In this document: one piece after another, positions 36,419 to 45,693 of the stretch | How the letters are laid out: each line of letters starts with the position of its first letter | Numbering within the stretch: position 1 is the first letter of the stretch | Source of the DNA: Pseudomonas lundensis | GTDB taxonomy: Bacteria > Pseudomonadota > Gammaproteobacteria > Pseudomonadales > Pseudomonadaceae | Assembly (NCBI RefSeq): GCF_001042985.1 | Contig: NZ_JYKY01000020.1 | Location: forward strand, 35,558 to 99,557 | Reading direction: 5' to 3' | DNA: 64,000 nt | Program-made: the position numbers and the translations under genes | Notes under the pieces: generated by a model | Seen by the model: only the letters and a program-made list of their open reading frames with translations | The model's database searches: none | Told to the model about the DNA's origin: nothing

Positions 36419-39064
36419 ATGCAAGACCTCGATCCCGTCGAAACCCAGGAATGGCTGGACGCCCTGGAATCGGTTCTCGACAAAGAAGGCGAAGACCGTG
36501 CTCACTATCTGATGACCCGTATGGGTGAGCTCGCTACTCGCACCGGTTCGCAGCTGCCGTACGCCATCACAACGCCATACCGCAACACCATTCCCGTGAC
36601 CCACGAAGCACGCATGCCTGGCGACCTGTTCATGGAACGCCGCATTCGCTCGTTGGTTCGCTGGAACGCCATGGCCATGGTTATGCGCACGAACTTGAAA
36701 GATTCTGACCTGGGCGGTCACATCTCCAGCTTCGCTTCCAGCGCAACCCTGTATGACATCGGCTTCAACTACTTCTTCCAGGCCCCGACCGAAGAACACG
36801 GCGGCGACCTGATCTACTTCCAGGGCCACACCTCCCCGGGCGTTTACGCCCGTGCGTTCATGGAAGGCCGCATCACCGAAGAACAAATGAACAACTTCCG
36901 CCAGGAAGTCGACGGTCAGGGCCTCTCGTCCTACCCGCACCCTTGGCTGATGCCTGACTTCTGGCAGTTCCCGACCGTTTCCATGGGTCTGGGTCCGATT
37001 CAGGCGATCTACCAGGCGCGCTTCATGAAGTACCTGGAAGCCCGTGGCTACATCCCGGCCGGCAAGCAAAAAGTCTGGTGTTTCCTGGGCGACGGCGAGT
37101 GTGACGAGCCGGAATCCCTGGGCGCCATCTCGTTGGCAGGCCGCGAAAACCTCGACAACCTGATTTTTGTCATCAACTGCAACCTGCAGCGCCTCGACGG
37201 CCCGGTTCGCGGCAACGGCAAGATCATCCAGGAACTCGAAGGCGTGTTCCGCGGTGCTCAGTGGAACGTGACCAAAGTCATCTGGGGCCGTTTCTGGGAC
37301 CCGCTGCTGGCCAAAGACGTCGACGGCATCCTGCAACGCCGCATGGACGAAGTCATCGACGGCGAGTACCAGAACTACAAAGCCAAAGACGGCGCGTTCG
37401 TGCGTGAACACTTCTTCAACACGCCTGAACTCAAGGCGATGGTTGCAGACCTGTCCGACGACGAAATCTGGAAACTCAACCGTGGCGGCCACGACCCGTA
37501 CAAGGTCTACGCGGCGTACCACGAAGCGGTCAACCATAAAGACCAGCCAACCGTCATCCTGGCCAAGACCATCAAGGGTTATGGCACCGGTGCCGGCGAA
37601 GCGAAAAACACAGCGCACAACACCAAGAAAGTCGACGTCGACAGCCTGAAGTTGTTCCGCGACCGCTTTGACATTCCGGTCAAAGACGAAGAAATCGAAA
37701 ACCTGCCGTTCTTCAAACCCGAAGAAGGCAGCGCTGAAGCCCGCTACCTGAGCGAGCGTCGTACGGCACTGGGCGGTTTTGTGCCTCAGCGTCGCGCCAA
37801 GAGCATGAGCATTCCGACTCCGCCACTGGACACCCTCAAGGCCATCCTTGACGGCTCCGGCGAGCGTGAAATCTCCACCACCATGGCGTTCGTGCGCATC
37901 CTGGCCCAGTTGGTCAAAGACAAAGACATCGGCCAGCGCATCGTCCCGATCATCCCGGACGAAGCCCGTACCTTCGGTATGGAAGGCATGTTCCGTCAGT
38001 TGGGCATCTACTCGTCCGCCGGCCAGCTCTACGAGCCCGTCGACAAAGACCAGGTGATGTTCTACCGCGAAGACAAGAAAGGTCAGATCCTCGAAGAAGG
38101 CATCAACGAAGCAGGCGCCATGAGCTCCTTCATCGCCGCCGGTACTTCGTACTCCAACCACAACCAGCCAATGCTGCCGTTCTACATCTTCTACTCGATG
38201 TTCGGCTTCCAGCGTATTGGCGACCTGGCCTGGGCCGCTGGCGACAGCCGCACCCGTGGCTTCCTGATCGGCGGCACCGCCGGGCGCACCACGCTCAACG
38301 GTGAAGGCCTGCAACACGAAGACGGTCACAGCCACATCCTGGCTGCAACCATCCCGAACTGCCGCACCTACGATCCGACCTACGGCTATGAGCTGGCGGT
38401 GATCATTCAGGACGGCATGAAGAAGATGACCGAAGAGCAACAGGACGTCTTCTACTACATCACCGTGATGAACGAGTCCTACCAGCAGCCAGCCATGCCG
38501 GCCGGTGTCGAGCAAGGCATCGTCAAGGGCATGTACCTGCTTGAAGAAGACACCAAGGAAGCCGCTCACCACGTTCAACTGATGGGCTCCGGCACCATCC
38601 TGCGTGAAGTGCGTGAAGCTGCGAAGATCCTGCGTGACGAATTCAACATCGGTGCCGACGTCTGGAGCGTTACCAGCTTCAACGAACTGCGTCGCGACGG
38701 CCTGGCCGTTGAACGTGCCAACCGCCTGCACCCTGGCCAGAAGCCACAGGTCAGCTACGTTGAAGAGTGCCTGAGTGGCCGTAAAGGTCCGGTTATCGCG
38801 TCGACTGACTACATGAAGCTGTTCGCTGAGCAGATTCGCCAGTGGGTGCCGGTCAAGGAATTCAAAGTGCTGGGCACTGACGGTTTCGGCCGCAGCGACA
38901 GCCGCAAAAAACTGCGTCACTTCTTTGAAGTAGACCGTCACTTCGTGGTGTTGGCAGCCCTTGAAGCGCTGGCTGACCGTGGCGATATCGAACCCAAGGT
39001 GGTGGCTGAAGCCATCGTCAAGTTCGGCATCAACCCGGAAAAACGCAACCCACTGGACTGCTGA
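36419..39064 (+). CDS. aceE: Pyruvate dehydrogenase E1 component (homodimeric type)
   Basis: AceE decarboxylates pyruvate with thiamine diphosphate and passes the acetyl group to the lipoyl arm of AceF. The 881-residue protein is of the alpha2 type, with the ThDP motif GDGECDEPESLGAISLA starting near residue 224 and continuing to NLIFVINCN, plus the characteristic central and C-terminal transketolase-like domains. The ATG is preceded by GGAG six bases upstream. aceF follows after 11 bases, so they form an operon. Codon bias is strong, consistent with high expression. Confidence 0.97.
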   Translation: MQDLDPVETQEWLDALESVLDKEGEDRAHYLMTRMGELATRTGSQLPYAITTPYRNTIPVTHEARMPGDLFMERRIRSLVRWNAMAMVMRTNLKDSDLGGHISSFASSATLYDIGFNYFFQAPTEEHGGDLIYFQGHTSPGVYARAFMEGRITEEQMNNFRQEVDGQGLSSYPHPWLMPDFWQFPTVSMGLGPIQAIYQARFMKYLEARGYIPAGKQKVWCFLGDGECDEPESLGAISLAGRENLDNLIFVINCNLQRLDGPVRGNGKIIQELEGVFRGAQWNVTKVIWGRFWDPLLAKDVDGILQRRMDEVIDGEYQNYKAKDGAFVREHFFNTPELKAMVADLSDDEIWKLNRGGHDPYKVYAAYHEAVNHKDQPTVILAKTIKGYGTGAGEAKNTAHNTKKVDVDSLKLFRDRFDIPVKDEEIENLPFFKPEEGSAEARYLSERRTALGGFVPQRRAKSMSIPTPPLDTLKAILDGSGEREISTTMAFVRILAQLVKDKDIGQRIVPIIPDEARTFGMEGMFRQLGIYSSAGQLYEPVDKDQVMFYREDKKGQILEEGINEAGAMSSFIAAGTSYSNHNQPMLPFYIFYSMFGFQRIGDLAWAAGDSRTRGFLIGGTAGRTTLNGEGLQHEDGHSHILAATIPNCRTYDPTYGYELAVIIQDGMKKMTEEQQDVFYYITVMNESYQQPAMPAGVEQGIVKGMYLLEEDTKEAAHHVQLMGSGTILREVREAAKILRDEFNIGADVWSVTSFNELRRDGLAVERANRLHPGQKPQVSYVEECLSGRKGPVIASTDYMKLFAEQIRQWVPVKEFKVLGTDGFGRSDSRKKLRHFFEVDRHFVVLAALEALADRGDIEPKVVAEAIVKFGINPEKRNPLDC

Positions 39065-39075
39065 GGAGAATATTT

Positions 39076-40710
39076 GTGAGCGAACTCATTCGAGTACCTG
39101 ACATCGGCAGCGGTGAAGGTGAAGTCATCGAACTGTTTGTAAAGGTCGGCGACCGCATTGAAGCCGACCAGAGCATCCTGACGCTGGAATCGGACAAGGC
39201 GAGCATGGAAATCCCTGCGCCCAAGGCCGGTATCGTCAAGAGCCTGAAAGTTAACCTGGGCGACCGCCTCAAAGAAGGCGACGAACTGCTGGAGCTGGAA
39301 GTCGAGGGCGCCAGCGCGGCGCCTGAAGCCGCCGCTCCGGCCGCCGCTGATGAGCCTGCCAAAGCCCCTGCCGCACAAGCGCCAGCCGCCCAGGCACCCG
39401 CCGCTGCGGCCCCGGCAGAAGCCACCGTGCAGGACATTCACGTCCCGGACATCGGCTCGTCGGGCAAAGCCAAAATCATCGAGATTCTGGTCAAGGCTGG
39501 CGACACCGTTGAGGCCGATCAATCGCTGATCACCCTCGAATCCGACAAGGCCAGCATGGAAATTCCATCGCCAGCTGCCGGTGTGGTGGAAAGCATTTCG
39601 GTCAAGCTCGATGACGAAGTCGGCACTGGCGATTTCATCCTCAAGCTCAAGGTTCAAGGCGCGGCGGCACCTGCTGCACCTGCGCCAGCCGCCACGGCGC
39701 CGGCCAAAACTGAAGCGCCTGCTGCTGCAGCCCCTGCGCCAGCCGCCAAAGCCGAGGCAGCCCCTGCCCCGGCCGCCGCGCCTGCGCCAAAAGGCGCCAA
39801 AGTTCACGCAGGCCCTGCTGTGCGTCAGCTGGCCCGCGAGTTCGGCGTCGAGCTGAACGCCGTGAGTCCGAGCGGTCCGCACGGGCGCGTCTTGAAAGAA
39901 GACGTGCAAGCCTACGTCAAAGCCATGATGCAGAAGGCCAAAGACGCTCCGGCCGCCGGTGCAACCGGTGGTGCTGGCATTCCGCCGATTCCGGCTGTCG
40001 ATTTCAGCCGTTTCGGTGAAGTCGAAGAAGTGGCCATGACCCGCCTGATGCAAATCGGCGCGTCGAGCCTGCACCGCAGCTGGCTGAACATCCCCCACGT
40101 GACGCAGTTCGATCAGGCTGACATCACTGAGCTGGAAGCTTTCCGCGTCGCGCAAAAAGCCGTGGCTGAAAAGGCCGGCGTGAAACTGACCGTACTGCCC
40201 CTGCTGCTCAAGTCGTGCGCCCACCTACTCAAGGAAATGCCCGACTTCAACAGCTCGCTGGCGCCAAGCGGCAAAGCCATCATCCGCAAGAAATACGTGC
40301 ACATCGGCTTCGCCGTGGACACACCGGACGGCTTGCTGGTCCCTGTGATCAAGAACGTTGATCAGAAGAGCCTGCTGCAACTGGCTGCCGAAGCCGCTGC
40401 GCTGGCTGCCAAAGCCCGCGACAAGAAGCTCACCGCTGACGACATGCAAGGCGCCTGCTTCACCATTTCCAGCCTCGGCCACATTGGCGGCACCGGCTTC
40501 ACGCCGATCGTCAACGCGCCGGAAGTGGCGATCCTGGGTGTCTCCAAGGCAACCATTCAGCCTGTCTGGGACGGCAAAGCCTTCCAGCCCAAACTGATGC
40601 TGCCCCTGTCGCTGTCCTACGATCACCGTGTGATCAACGGCGCTGCCGCTGCACGTTTCACCCAGCGTCTGAGCCAGTTGCTGGCCGATATCCGCACCAT
40701 CTTACTGTAA
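39076..40710 (+). CDS. aceF: Dihydrolipoyllysine acetyltransferase (E2 of pyruvate dehydrogenase)
   Basis: The 544-residue protein starts with GTG after GAGGAG. It has two lipoyl domains, each with ESDKASME (lipoylated Lys41 and Lys158), joined by Ala/Pro-rich flexible linkers (~77-115 and ~200-245). Then come a peripheral subunit-binding domain with VRQLAREFGVELNAVSPSG and a catalytic core ending in SYDHRVINGAAAARF with the active-site His. Two lipoyl domains instead of three is normal for Pseudomonas. It forms the core of the complex with AceE and a lipoamide dehydrogenase encoded elsewhere. Confidence 0.97.
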   Translation: MSELIRVPDIGSGEGEVIELFVKVGDRIEADQSILTLESDKASMEIPAPKAGIVKSLKVNLGDRLKEGDELLELEVEGASAAPEAAAPAAADEPAKAPAAQAPAAQAPAAAAPAEATVQDIHVPDIGSSGKAKIIEILVKAGDTVEADQSLITLESDKASMEIPSPAAGVVESISVKLDDEVGTGDFILKLKVQGAAAPAAPAPAATAPAKTEAPAAAAPAPAAKAEAAPAPAAAPAPKGAKVHAGPAVRQLAREFGVELNAVSPSGPHGRVLKEDVQAYVKAMMQKAKDAPAAGATGGAGIPPIPAVDFSRFGEVEEVAMTRLMQIGASSLHRSWLNIPHVTQFDQADITELEAFRVAQKAVAEKAGVKLTVLPLLLKSCAHLLKEMPDFNSSLAPSGKAIIRKKYVHIGFAVDTPDGLLVPVIKNVDQKSLLQLAAEAAALAAKARDKKLTADDMQGACFTISSLGHIGGTGFTPIVNAPEVAILGVSKATIQPVWDGKAFQPKLMLPLSLSYDHRVINGAAAARFTQRLSQLLADIRTILL

Positions 40711-40716
40711 GCCAGA

Positions 40717-40744
40717 CCCCGGTCTTCTTCACCGAAGACCGGGG
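40717..40744 (+). terminator. Hairpin after aceF
   Basis: A perfect 11-bp stem (CCCCGGTCTTC and GAAGACCGGGG, loop TTCACC) begins six bases after the aceF stop. It has no U-tract and may protect the 3' end rather than terminate. Confidence 0.6.
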
Positions 40745-40782
40745 CCGCGCACTGTTTTCCGAGCGCCACGCTCGTACCTCAA

Positions 40783-40809
40783 CCCCGCCCATTTGGCGGG
40801 GCTTTTTTT
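40783..40809 (+). terminator. Intrinsic terminator of aceEF
   Basis: CCCCGCC pairs with GGCGGGG across a CATTT loop, followed by a run of seven T (40803-40809). This is a textbook rho-independent terminator for the aceEF operon. Confidence 0.9.
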
Positions 40810-41148
40810 GCCCGAAAAACACCCCCCATTACATAATAGCTAAAGGCCATTATGCGCAACTTTTTGCACACCTCACTGTGGGTAAGTGTGTGGATACATC
40901 GCTGAAGCCCTTACTGTTCAATACATACAAGCAAGTGCGCAAGAAGTTGCACAGTACTGCGCAACTTCTTGCGCACTTTTTCGAGCTTTCCCTAACTTTT
41001 CACGGGTAAATTACCCCTCTAAAAATCCAAAAAAAAATAACTACCGTATAAACAAGGCTTTAAAAAACAGTGGCATGAAAGTTGATTACCCACTTAGTTC
41101 CCATTCAGGCCTGCGGGGCTGAATTCACTCTTTTCATGGGTAAAAAAC
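40810..41148. promoter_or_regulatory. AT-rich leader region of the vgrG island
   Basis: This 339-base stretch between the aceF terminator and vgrG is clearly more AT-rich than the core genes. It holds an exceptional hairpin (separate entry) and near 40853 a partial copy of the same motif (GCGCAACTTTTTGCAC). A weak sigma-54-like TGGCATG-N4-TTGAT occurs at 41071. No convincing protein is encoded. Confidence 0.6.
40933..40981. repeat. 18-bp perfect inverted repeat upstream of vgrG
   Basis: The arms at 40933-40950 and 40961-40978 are exact reverse complements around a 10-base loop, and TTTTT overlaps and follows the right arm. Read on the plus strand it has the form of a strong terminator, but it stands 220 bases after the aceF stop, behind the real terminator, and 168 bases before vgrG. 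It may shield vgrG from read-through or mark an old insertion boundary. Confidence 0.8.
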
Positions 41149-43230
41149 ATGTTCGCGCAGGCCAATACAGCTCACTTTTCCTTGCTCATCCCGAACGTGC
41201 GTAACGACTTCAAAGTCTTGGCATTCAACGGCAAGGAAGCGATCAGCCAGCTGTACGCCATTCGCATCGAGTTGGTCAGCGAAAGTTCGAATATCGATCT
41301 CGAATCATTATTGTGCCAGCCCGCTTTTCTACAGTTCGGCCATAAAGGCGAAGGGCTCCACGGCCATATCGAAGAGGTATACGTCGGGGAATCCGGCAAG
41401 CGCCTGACGCGTTATAGCGTCAGCCTTGTACCCGCTCTGCACTACTTGCAGTTCAGCCAGAACCCGCGCATTTTCCAGCACCTGAGCGTGCCGCACGTGC
41501 TGGCCAAGGTGCTTGGGGGCCATGGCATCCAGGCAGATGCTTACGCCTTCAACGTCCACCACAGCCCGGTGCGTGAATACTGCACGCAATACGCCGAGAC
41601 TGATTTTGAGTTCTTGCAGCGCCTGTGCGCCGAAGAGGGTATCGCCTGGCATCACCAGCACAGTAAAGACGGCCACTTGCTGGTCTTCACAGACACCCAG
41701 ACCTACTTCCCTCTTTTGGGAGAAACGCCTTACCAACAAGGCACTGGCACCGTGGCTGACCACCCAGTGATTCAGCAGTTCTCCCAGCGCCTGAGCACCC
41801 GGACCAGCACCGTCACGCGTCGCGACTACGACCTCAAGCGCCCCAGCCTGCTGCTGCAAAGCGATTTCACGGCAGACTTTGCCCCCGCGCTTGAGGACTA
41901 TCAGTACCCGGCGCTGATCGACAGCGAGAAGCGCGGCAGGCAACTGGCCCGGCAAGCCCTGGAGCGCCATCGCAGCGACTATCGCCTGGCTGAAGGCCAT
42001 AGCGATCAGCCCGTGTTACGCAGCGGCCACTTCTTCACCCTGACCCAACACCCGCGTAAAGCCTGTAACGACTTGTGGTTGCTGCTCAGCGTCCATCATG
42101 AAGGCCTGCAGCCCCAGGCGCTGGAAGAGTCCGTCAGCAGCGATGTGCAACCCGCAGACGGCTTCACCCAGGGTTATCGCAACCAGTTCAGCGCCATCCC
42201 GTGGGACGTGTTCTACCGCCCGCCCCTGACACCCCCGCGCCCTCCGCTCGTGACCCAGACCGCCCGTGTGACCGGCCCGGAGGGCCAAGAGATTTTTTGC
42301 GATGAACTGGGACGCGTGCGGATCGAGCTGCCATGGGACCGGGCCGAACTGGACAGCGACAAAAGCAGTTGTTGGGTACGCGTGTCATCGAGCTGGGCGG
42401 GCAAGCATTTCGGGGCCAGTACCCTCCCCCGCGTCGGCATGGAGGTGGTGGTCACCTATGTCGAAGGAGACCCCGACAAACCGCTGATCACCGGCTGCGT
42501 GCCCAACACATCAACACCTGTGCCCTACCCGCTGCCGGCCAATAAAACCCGAACAGTGATGCGCAGCCACAGCTCGCCGCACACCGGCGGTTACAACGAA
42601 CTGTCAATTGAAGACCGTGCCGGGCAGGAAAAAATCTTTCTGCGGGCACAGCGCGATCTCGAACACATCGTGCTGAACGACAGCGACACAACAATCGGCC
42701 GTGACCGCGCCGAACACATCACCCGCGACAGCCGCAGCCTGATTGATAACGACCGTTTCGAGCAGGTTGGCGGCAACAGCACCAGCCTGATCAAAGGCAA
42801 CGAACAGCACACCACCCAAGGGCTGCGCGACACCGTGATCGAAGGCAACGAGCAACTGTCGGTCACCGGCAACAGCAGTACCCAGGTCGACGGCACGTGG
42901 GTGATGCAGGGGGGAGCCCACGCCCATGTCACCGCGACCCACGTGGTCATCAACGCCGGGGCCAGCTTGACCCTGAGCGCGGGCGGCCAACACATCGTGA
43001 TCAATGGCGGGGGGATTTTCAGCAGCGTGCCGATCGTGGTCGGCGGTGCGCCCGTGCCCGGCGTCGCGCCATTACAGGCAGCCCAGGCGCAGGCCATCGC
43101 TGCCAAACCTCTGATTGCGCCCACACTGGCGGCCCTGATGAAGGCCAGTAAAGCCAAGGGGACTGACTTCTGCCCCCTCTGCGAGGCGTGCAAAGACGGC
43201 GTCTGCCTGCCGCAAGGAGCCACATCATGA
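41149..43230 (+). CDS. vgrG: Type VI secretion tip protein VgrG
   Basis: VgrG trimers form the puncturing spike of the type VI secretion system and carry effectors. The 693-residue protein has the gp27-like part (~1-370, with RYSVSLVPALHYLQFSQNPR, YAETDFEFLQRLCAEEGI), the OB-fold (~385-450, CDELGRVRIELPWDR), and the gp5 needle (~480-640) with repeated hexa/octapeptides. The tail ends with a Cys-rich FCPLCEACKDGVC and no extra enzymatic domain, so the effector is separate. The start ATG has only a weak ribosome site. It is the first gene of a six-gene cargo island. Confidence 0.95.
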   Translation: MFAQANTAHFSLLIPNVRNDFKVLAFNGKEAISQLYAIRIELVSESSNIDLESLLCQPAFLQFGHKGEGLHGHIEEVYVGESGKRLTRYSVSLVPALHYLQFSQNPRIFQHLSVPHVLAKVLGGHGIQADAYAFNVHHSPVREYCTQYAETDFEFLQRLCAEEGIAWHHQHSKDGHLLVFTDTQTYFPLLGETPYQQGTGTVADHPVIQQFSQRLSTRTSTVTRRDYDLKRPSLLLQSDFTADFAPALEDYQYPALIDSEKRGRQLARQALERHRSDYRLAEGHSDQPVLRSGHFFTLTQHPRKACNDLWLLLSVHHEGLQPQALEESVSSDVQPADGFTQGYRNQFSAIPWDVFYRPPLTPPRPPLVTQTARVTGPEGQEIFCDELGRVRIELPWDRAELDSDKSSCWVRVSSSWAGKHFGASTLPRVGMEVVVTYVEGDPDKPLITGCVPNTSTPVPYPLPANKTRTVMRSHSSPHTGGYNELSIEDRAGQEKIFLRAQRDLEHIVLNDSDTTIGRDRAEHITRDSRSLIDNDRFEQVGGNSTSLIKGNEQHTTQGLRDTVIEGNEQLSVTGNSSTQVDGTWVMQGGAHAHVTATHVVINAGASLTLSAGGQHIVINGGGIFSSVPIVVGGAPVPGVAPLQAAQAQAIAAKPLIAPTLAALMKASKAKGTDFCPLCEACKDGVCLPQGATS

Positions 43231-44081
43231 GCCTCACCACCGTCGTGCAATGGATGAGCGAACAGCGTCAACTCGGCCAGGCCATTGCCCTGGTGCTGGA
43301 CTCCGAAGACGAGCGCGAGACCCGTCAACAGTTGTTGCGAAGCTGCGATTACGAACGCTACTGCGGGGTCTATCACCAGACCCCGGTCAGCGAACTGGCC
43401 GATGCCGGGCCCTTTATCTTCATCATCGAGCCCCGGGAATACGCCGTGCTCGAAACACTGCTGGCCGAGCCGCAGCGCCACTGGGGCTGGCTGGCCAGCC
43501 TGCCCCAACAGCAACTGCCCGCCCTGACCCGGCACTGGCGCGAACGCATCATCACCGGCACCCGCCCGAATCAGGCGCTGTACCGTTTCCACGACAACCG
43601 GGTACTGGCCCGGGCGCTGGCGTTCATGCCAGAAGACGCTCGGCCCGGCTACCTGGGGCCTGTCACCAGCGTGTGTTACTGGGCCCAATCGCGCTGGGAC
43701 GTCACCCACAACCCCGCGCCCGGTGAACACCCCGTGCCCGACCAACCGGCGTGGCTCAACGTCCCGGCCCCGCCGTTGCTGGCCATCGACATCCTGCACA
43801 CCAATATCTACCGCTACCTGTGGGCCGAACGCAGCGATGAAATGCTCGCACTCAGCCAGCATCGAGACCCGGACGAGTGGCTGGCCGAGCAACTGACCCA
43901 AGCGCGGCACTGGAACTGGAACACGCCCGAACAGCTGCACTTTTTAGTGCTGCACCGTTTAGAGACCCTGGAGCGGCCGCTGATAAAAAACTGGTCCCCC
44001 CGCGACCACGAAACACCCCAGGCCCACTTTGAGCGACTGTTGAGCGAAGTGCAGTTCTGGGCGGGAGAAACTCCCCTATGA
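43227..44081 (+). CDS. DUF4123 type VI effector adaptor/chaperone
   Basis: DUF4123 proteins (Tap/TEC) load a specific effector onto the cognate VgrG. The 284-residue product starts MSLTTVVQWMSEQRQLG, overlaps the vgrG stop (ATGA) and has AAGGAG seven bases before the ATG. The DUF4123 region covers ~15-140, with FIFIIEPREYAVLETLL, GWLASLP, and RFHDNRVLARAL. The C-terminal half probably gives effector specificity. Cytosolic. The gene for the probable client, the lipase effector, lies three genes downstream. Confidence 0.88.
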   Translation: MSLTTVVQWMSEQRQLGQAIALVLDSEDERETRQQLLRSCDYERYCGVYHQTPVSELADAGPFIFIIEPREYAVLETLLAEPQRHWGWLASLPQQQLPALTRHWRERIITGTRPNQALYRFHDNRVLARALAFMPEDARPGYLGPVTSVCYWAQSRWDVTHNPAPGEHPVPDQPAWLNVPAPPLLAIDILHTNIYRYLWAERSDEMLALSQHRDPDEWLAEQLTQARHWNWNTPEQLHFLVLHRLETLERPLIKNWSPRDHETPQAHFERLLSEVQFWAGETPL

Positions 44082-44845
44082 AGCCTAACCTGCGTGCATG
44101 GCTCTTGAGCACCAGCATGAGCCTCCTAACCGGCTGCTCACTGACCCCACCCAAAACCTTCAACTTTCAGGCTGACGTACCTGAAAACTTTACGGTGACG
44201 GGCACTGCCAACTACAAACCCGCGCCCGGTGAAACCTGCATCGCCCCCACCGGCGAAGCGTTCACGACAGGCAGCCTGTTTTTCAAGCCGGAGCAACCCA
44301 AAACAGCCCATCAGGTTGAGTTCAAAGTCCCACTGACAGACGACGACCATGGCTGCTCGATGATACTGCGAGGGCTGAAGCTGACTATTGAGGGGCAATG
44401 GGGGCCCCGCGAATTAGATATGGGACAAGAAACAGCCAGTTTTTCTGTTTCAGACGAACCCTCAGAACAAACGCCCGTAGTTCAAGTGTTCAAAGGGCAA
44501 TGCCAGTGGTTATTCAGAACTATGGGTCCATATCGCTACATCGTAAAAATTCCAAAGTGCAGAGCCTTGAATACAAACGGCGACATGGAAAAACGCATGA
44601 TCGGCGGTCGTTTGCACCGCGATCAGTTGGCGGACTCAACGGTCAAGTTGGTGTTGTCTGTGGCGAAGGAAGAAGAACCAGCAGTTGGAGATAACTGGGT
44701 TAAGTTTCCGACGGGTTGGAAGCGATGTATGGGGAAAGGTCTGGATGATCGCTATGGCTTTTGCCGAGGAAACACCACCGATTTCAAACCCTTCAAAATG
44801 CCTGACGGTCGTGACTGCACTATTTACCCCTACTGCACTGAATAA
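44078..44845 (+). CDS. Lipoprotein, candidate immunity protein 1 for the lipase effector
   Basis: The 255-residue protein has a lipoprotein signal ending LLTGC (Cys20). Its mature part begins SLTPPKTFNFQADVPENF and contains several Cys that may form disulfides. It overlaps the adaptor gene by 4 bases. It is about as long as, and clearly paralogous with, the next protein; they share VPENFTVTGTA, AHQVEFKVPLTD and a near-identical block around EKRMIGGRLHRDQLADSTV. Type VI phospholipase effectors act in the periplasm and their immunity partners are often periplasmic lipoproteins, which this fits. The function is inferred. The second half is AT-richer than core genes. Confidence 0.78.
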   Translation: MKPNLRAWLLSTSMSLLTGCSLTPPKTFNFQADVPENFTVTGTANYKPAPGETCIAPTGEAFTTGSLFFKPEQPKTAHQVEFKVPLTDDDHGCSMILRGLKLTIEGQWGPRELDMGQETASFSVSDEPSEQTPVVQVFKGQCQWLFRTMGPYRYIVKIPKCRALNTNGDMEKRMIGGRLHRDQLADSTVKLVLSVAKEEEPAVGDNWVKFPTGWKRCMGKGLDDRYGFCRGNTTDFKPFKMPDGRDCTIYPYCTE

Positions 44846-44857
44846 GGACATTAAAAA

Positions 44858-45682
44858 ATGAAAAAACATGTAAGCACGGAAAATTGTAAGCAGCTTCTAC
44901 CCACCATCAAATGGGGGCAGGCTTTATGCCTAGGAGCTTTTACTTTGGTGGTATCGGGCTGCTCCGTCACCCCACCCAAAACCTTCACTGTTCGGGCTGA
45001 AGTACCTGAAAACTTCACTGTAACGGGTACTGCAGATTACGTACCCGGGCCAGGCGAGTCCTGCACGGGCCGATCCGGAAAACCATTCCGCATAGGTCGT
45101 CTTCACTTTAAACCAGAACAACCTAATACGGCACATCAGGTTGAATTCAAAGTGCCATTGACTGACACCGAACATGGTTGCCCGACAGTGCTTCAGGAAC
45201 TCACGATGAATATTGAGGGACAGTGGGGCAAGCGTGAACGAGACATGAGTTTGGCGTCTGCCGGCTTTTCTATCAGTCAAGAACCCTCCGCGCTGTCCCC
45301 CGCCACGTCAACACCACAGGCCCAGGTTTTTAACGGGCAATGCCAGTGGCTGTTTCGCACAGTTGGGTCCAAGCGTGTGATCAGAAAAATACTGCAATGC
45401 AGGGCCGTGGGTGCAAATGGCGAAATGGAAAAACGCATGATTGGTGGCAGGTTACACCGCGATCAGTTGGCGGACTCGACAGTCAAGTTGGTGTTAAGTG
45501 TGGCGAAGGAGGAAGAGCCTTATTTTAACCGCTACTGGATTAAGACAGCCGCTGGCTGGAAACCCTGCAAAGGAAATTGGGGTAGGGATATAGAAGAGCT
45601 GTGTGTGACTCCGCCGCAATTCAAAAAATTCAAAATGCCCGATGGTCGTGATTGCTCTGTCTATCCCAATTGCACTGAATAA
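44858..45682 (+). CDS. Lipoprotein, candidate immunity protein 2 (paralogue)
   Basis: The 274-residue paralogue of the preceding lipoprotein has a longer N-terminus and a signal ending LVVSGC (Cys35). The same framework is kept: SVTPPKTFTVRAEVPENF, then AHQVEFKVPLTDTEHGC, EKRMIGGRLHRDQLADSTV and the closing FKMPDGRDCSVYPNCTE. The variable region between (~130-165 and ~225-255) differs most. AAGGA lies between the two genes. The duplication next to one effector suggests that one copy covers another allele of the toxin, or dosage. The role as immunity protein is inferred from context. Confidence 0.78.
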   Translation: MKKHVSTENCKQLLPTIKWGQALCLGAFTLVVSGCSVTPPKTFTVRAEVPENFTVTGTADYVPGPGESCTGRSGKPFRIGRLHFKPEQPNTAHQVEFKVPLTDTEHGCPTVLQELTMNIEGQWGKRERDMSLASAGFSISQEPSALSPATSTPQAQVFNGQCQWLFRTVGSKRVIRKILQCRAVGANGEMEKRMIGGRLHRDQLADSTVKLVLSVAKEEEPYFNRYWIKTAAGWKPCKGNWGRDIEELCVTPPQFKKFKMPDGRDCSVYPNCTE

Positions 45683-45693
45683 GGATGCTCGTT

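Noticed and set aside
36260..38941. An 893-codon open frame antisense to aceE
   Set aside because: It is a shadow of the strong codon bias of aceE. The translation lacks any known motif, while the plus strand gives a full-length E1 protein.
41071..41087. Sigma-54-like promoter TGGCATG-N4-TTGAT before vgrG
   Set aside because: The essential GC at -12 is GA here, so GG-N10-GC is not met. It was kept only as a remark on the leader region.
40886..41122. 78-codon frame upstream of vgrG
   Set aside because: It runs through the perfect 18-bp hairpin, has no ribosome site and an unlikely composition.
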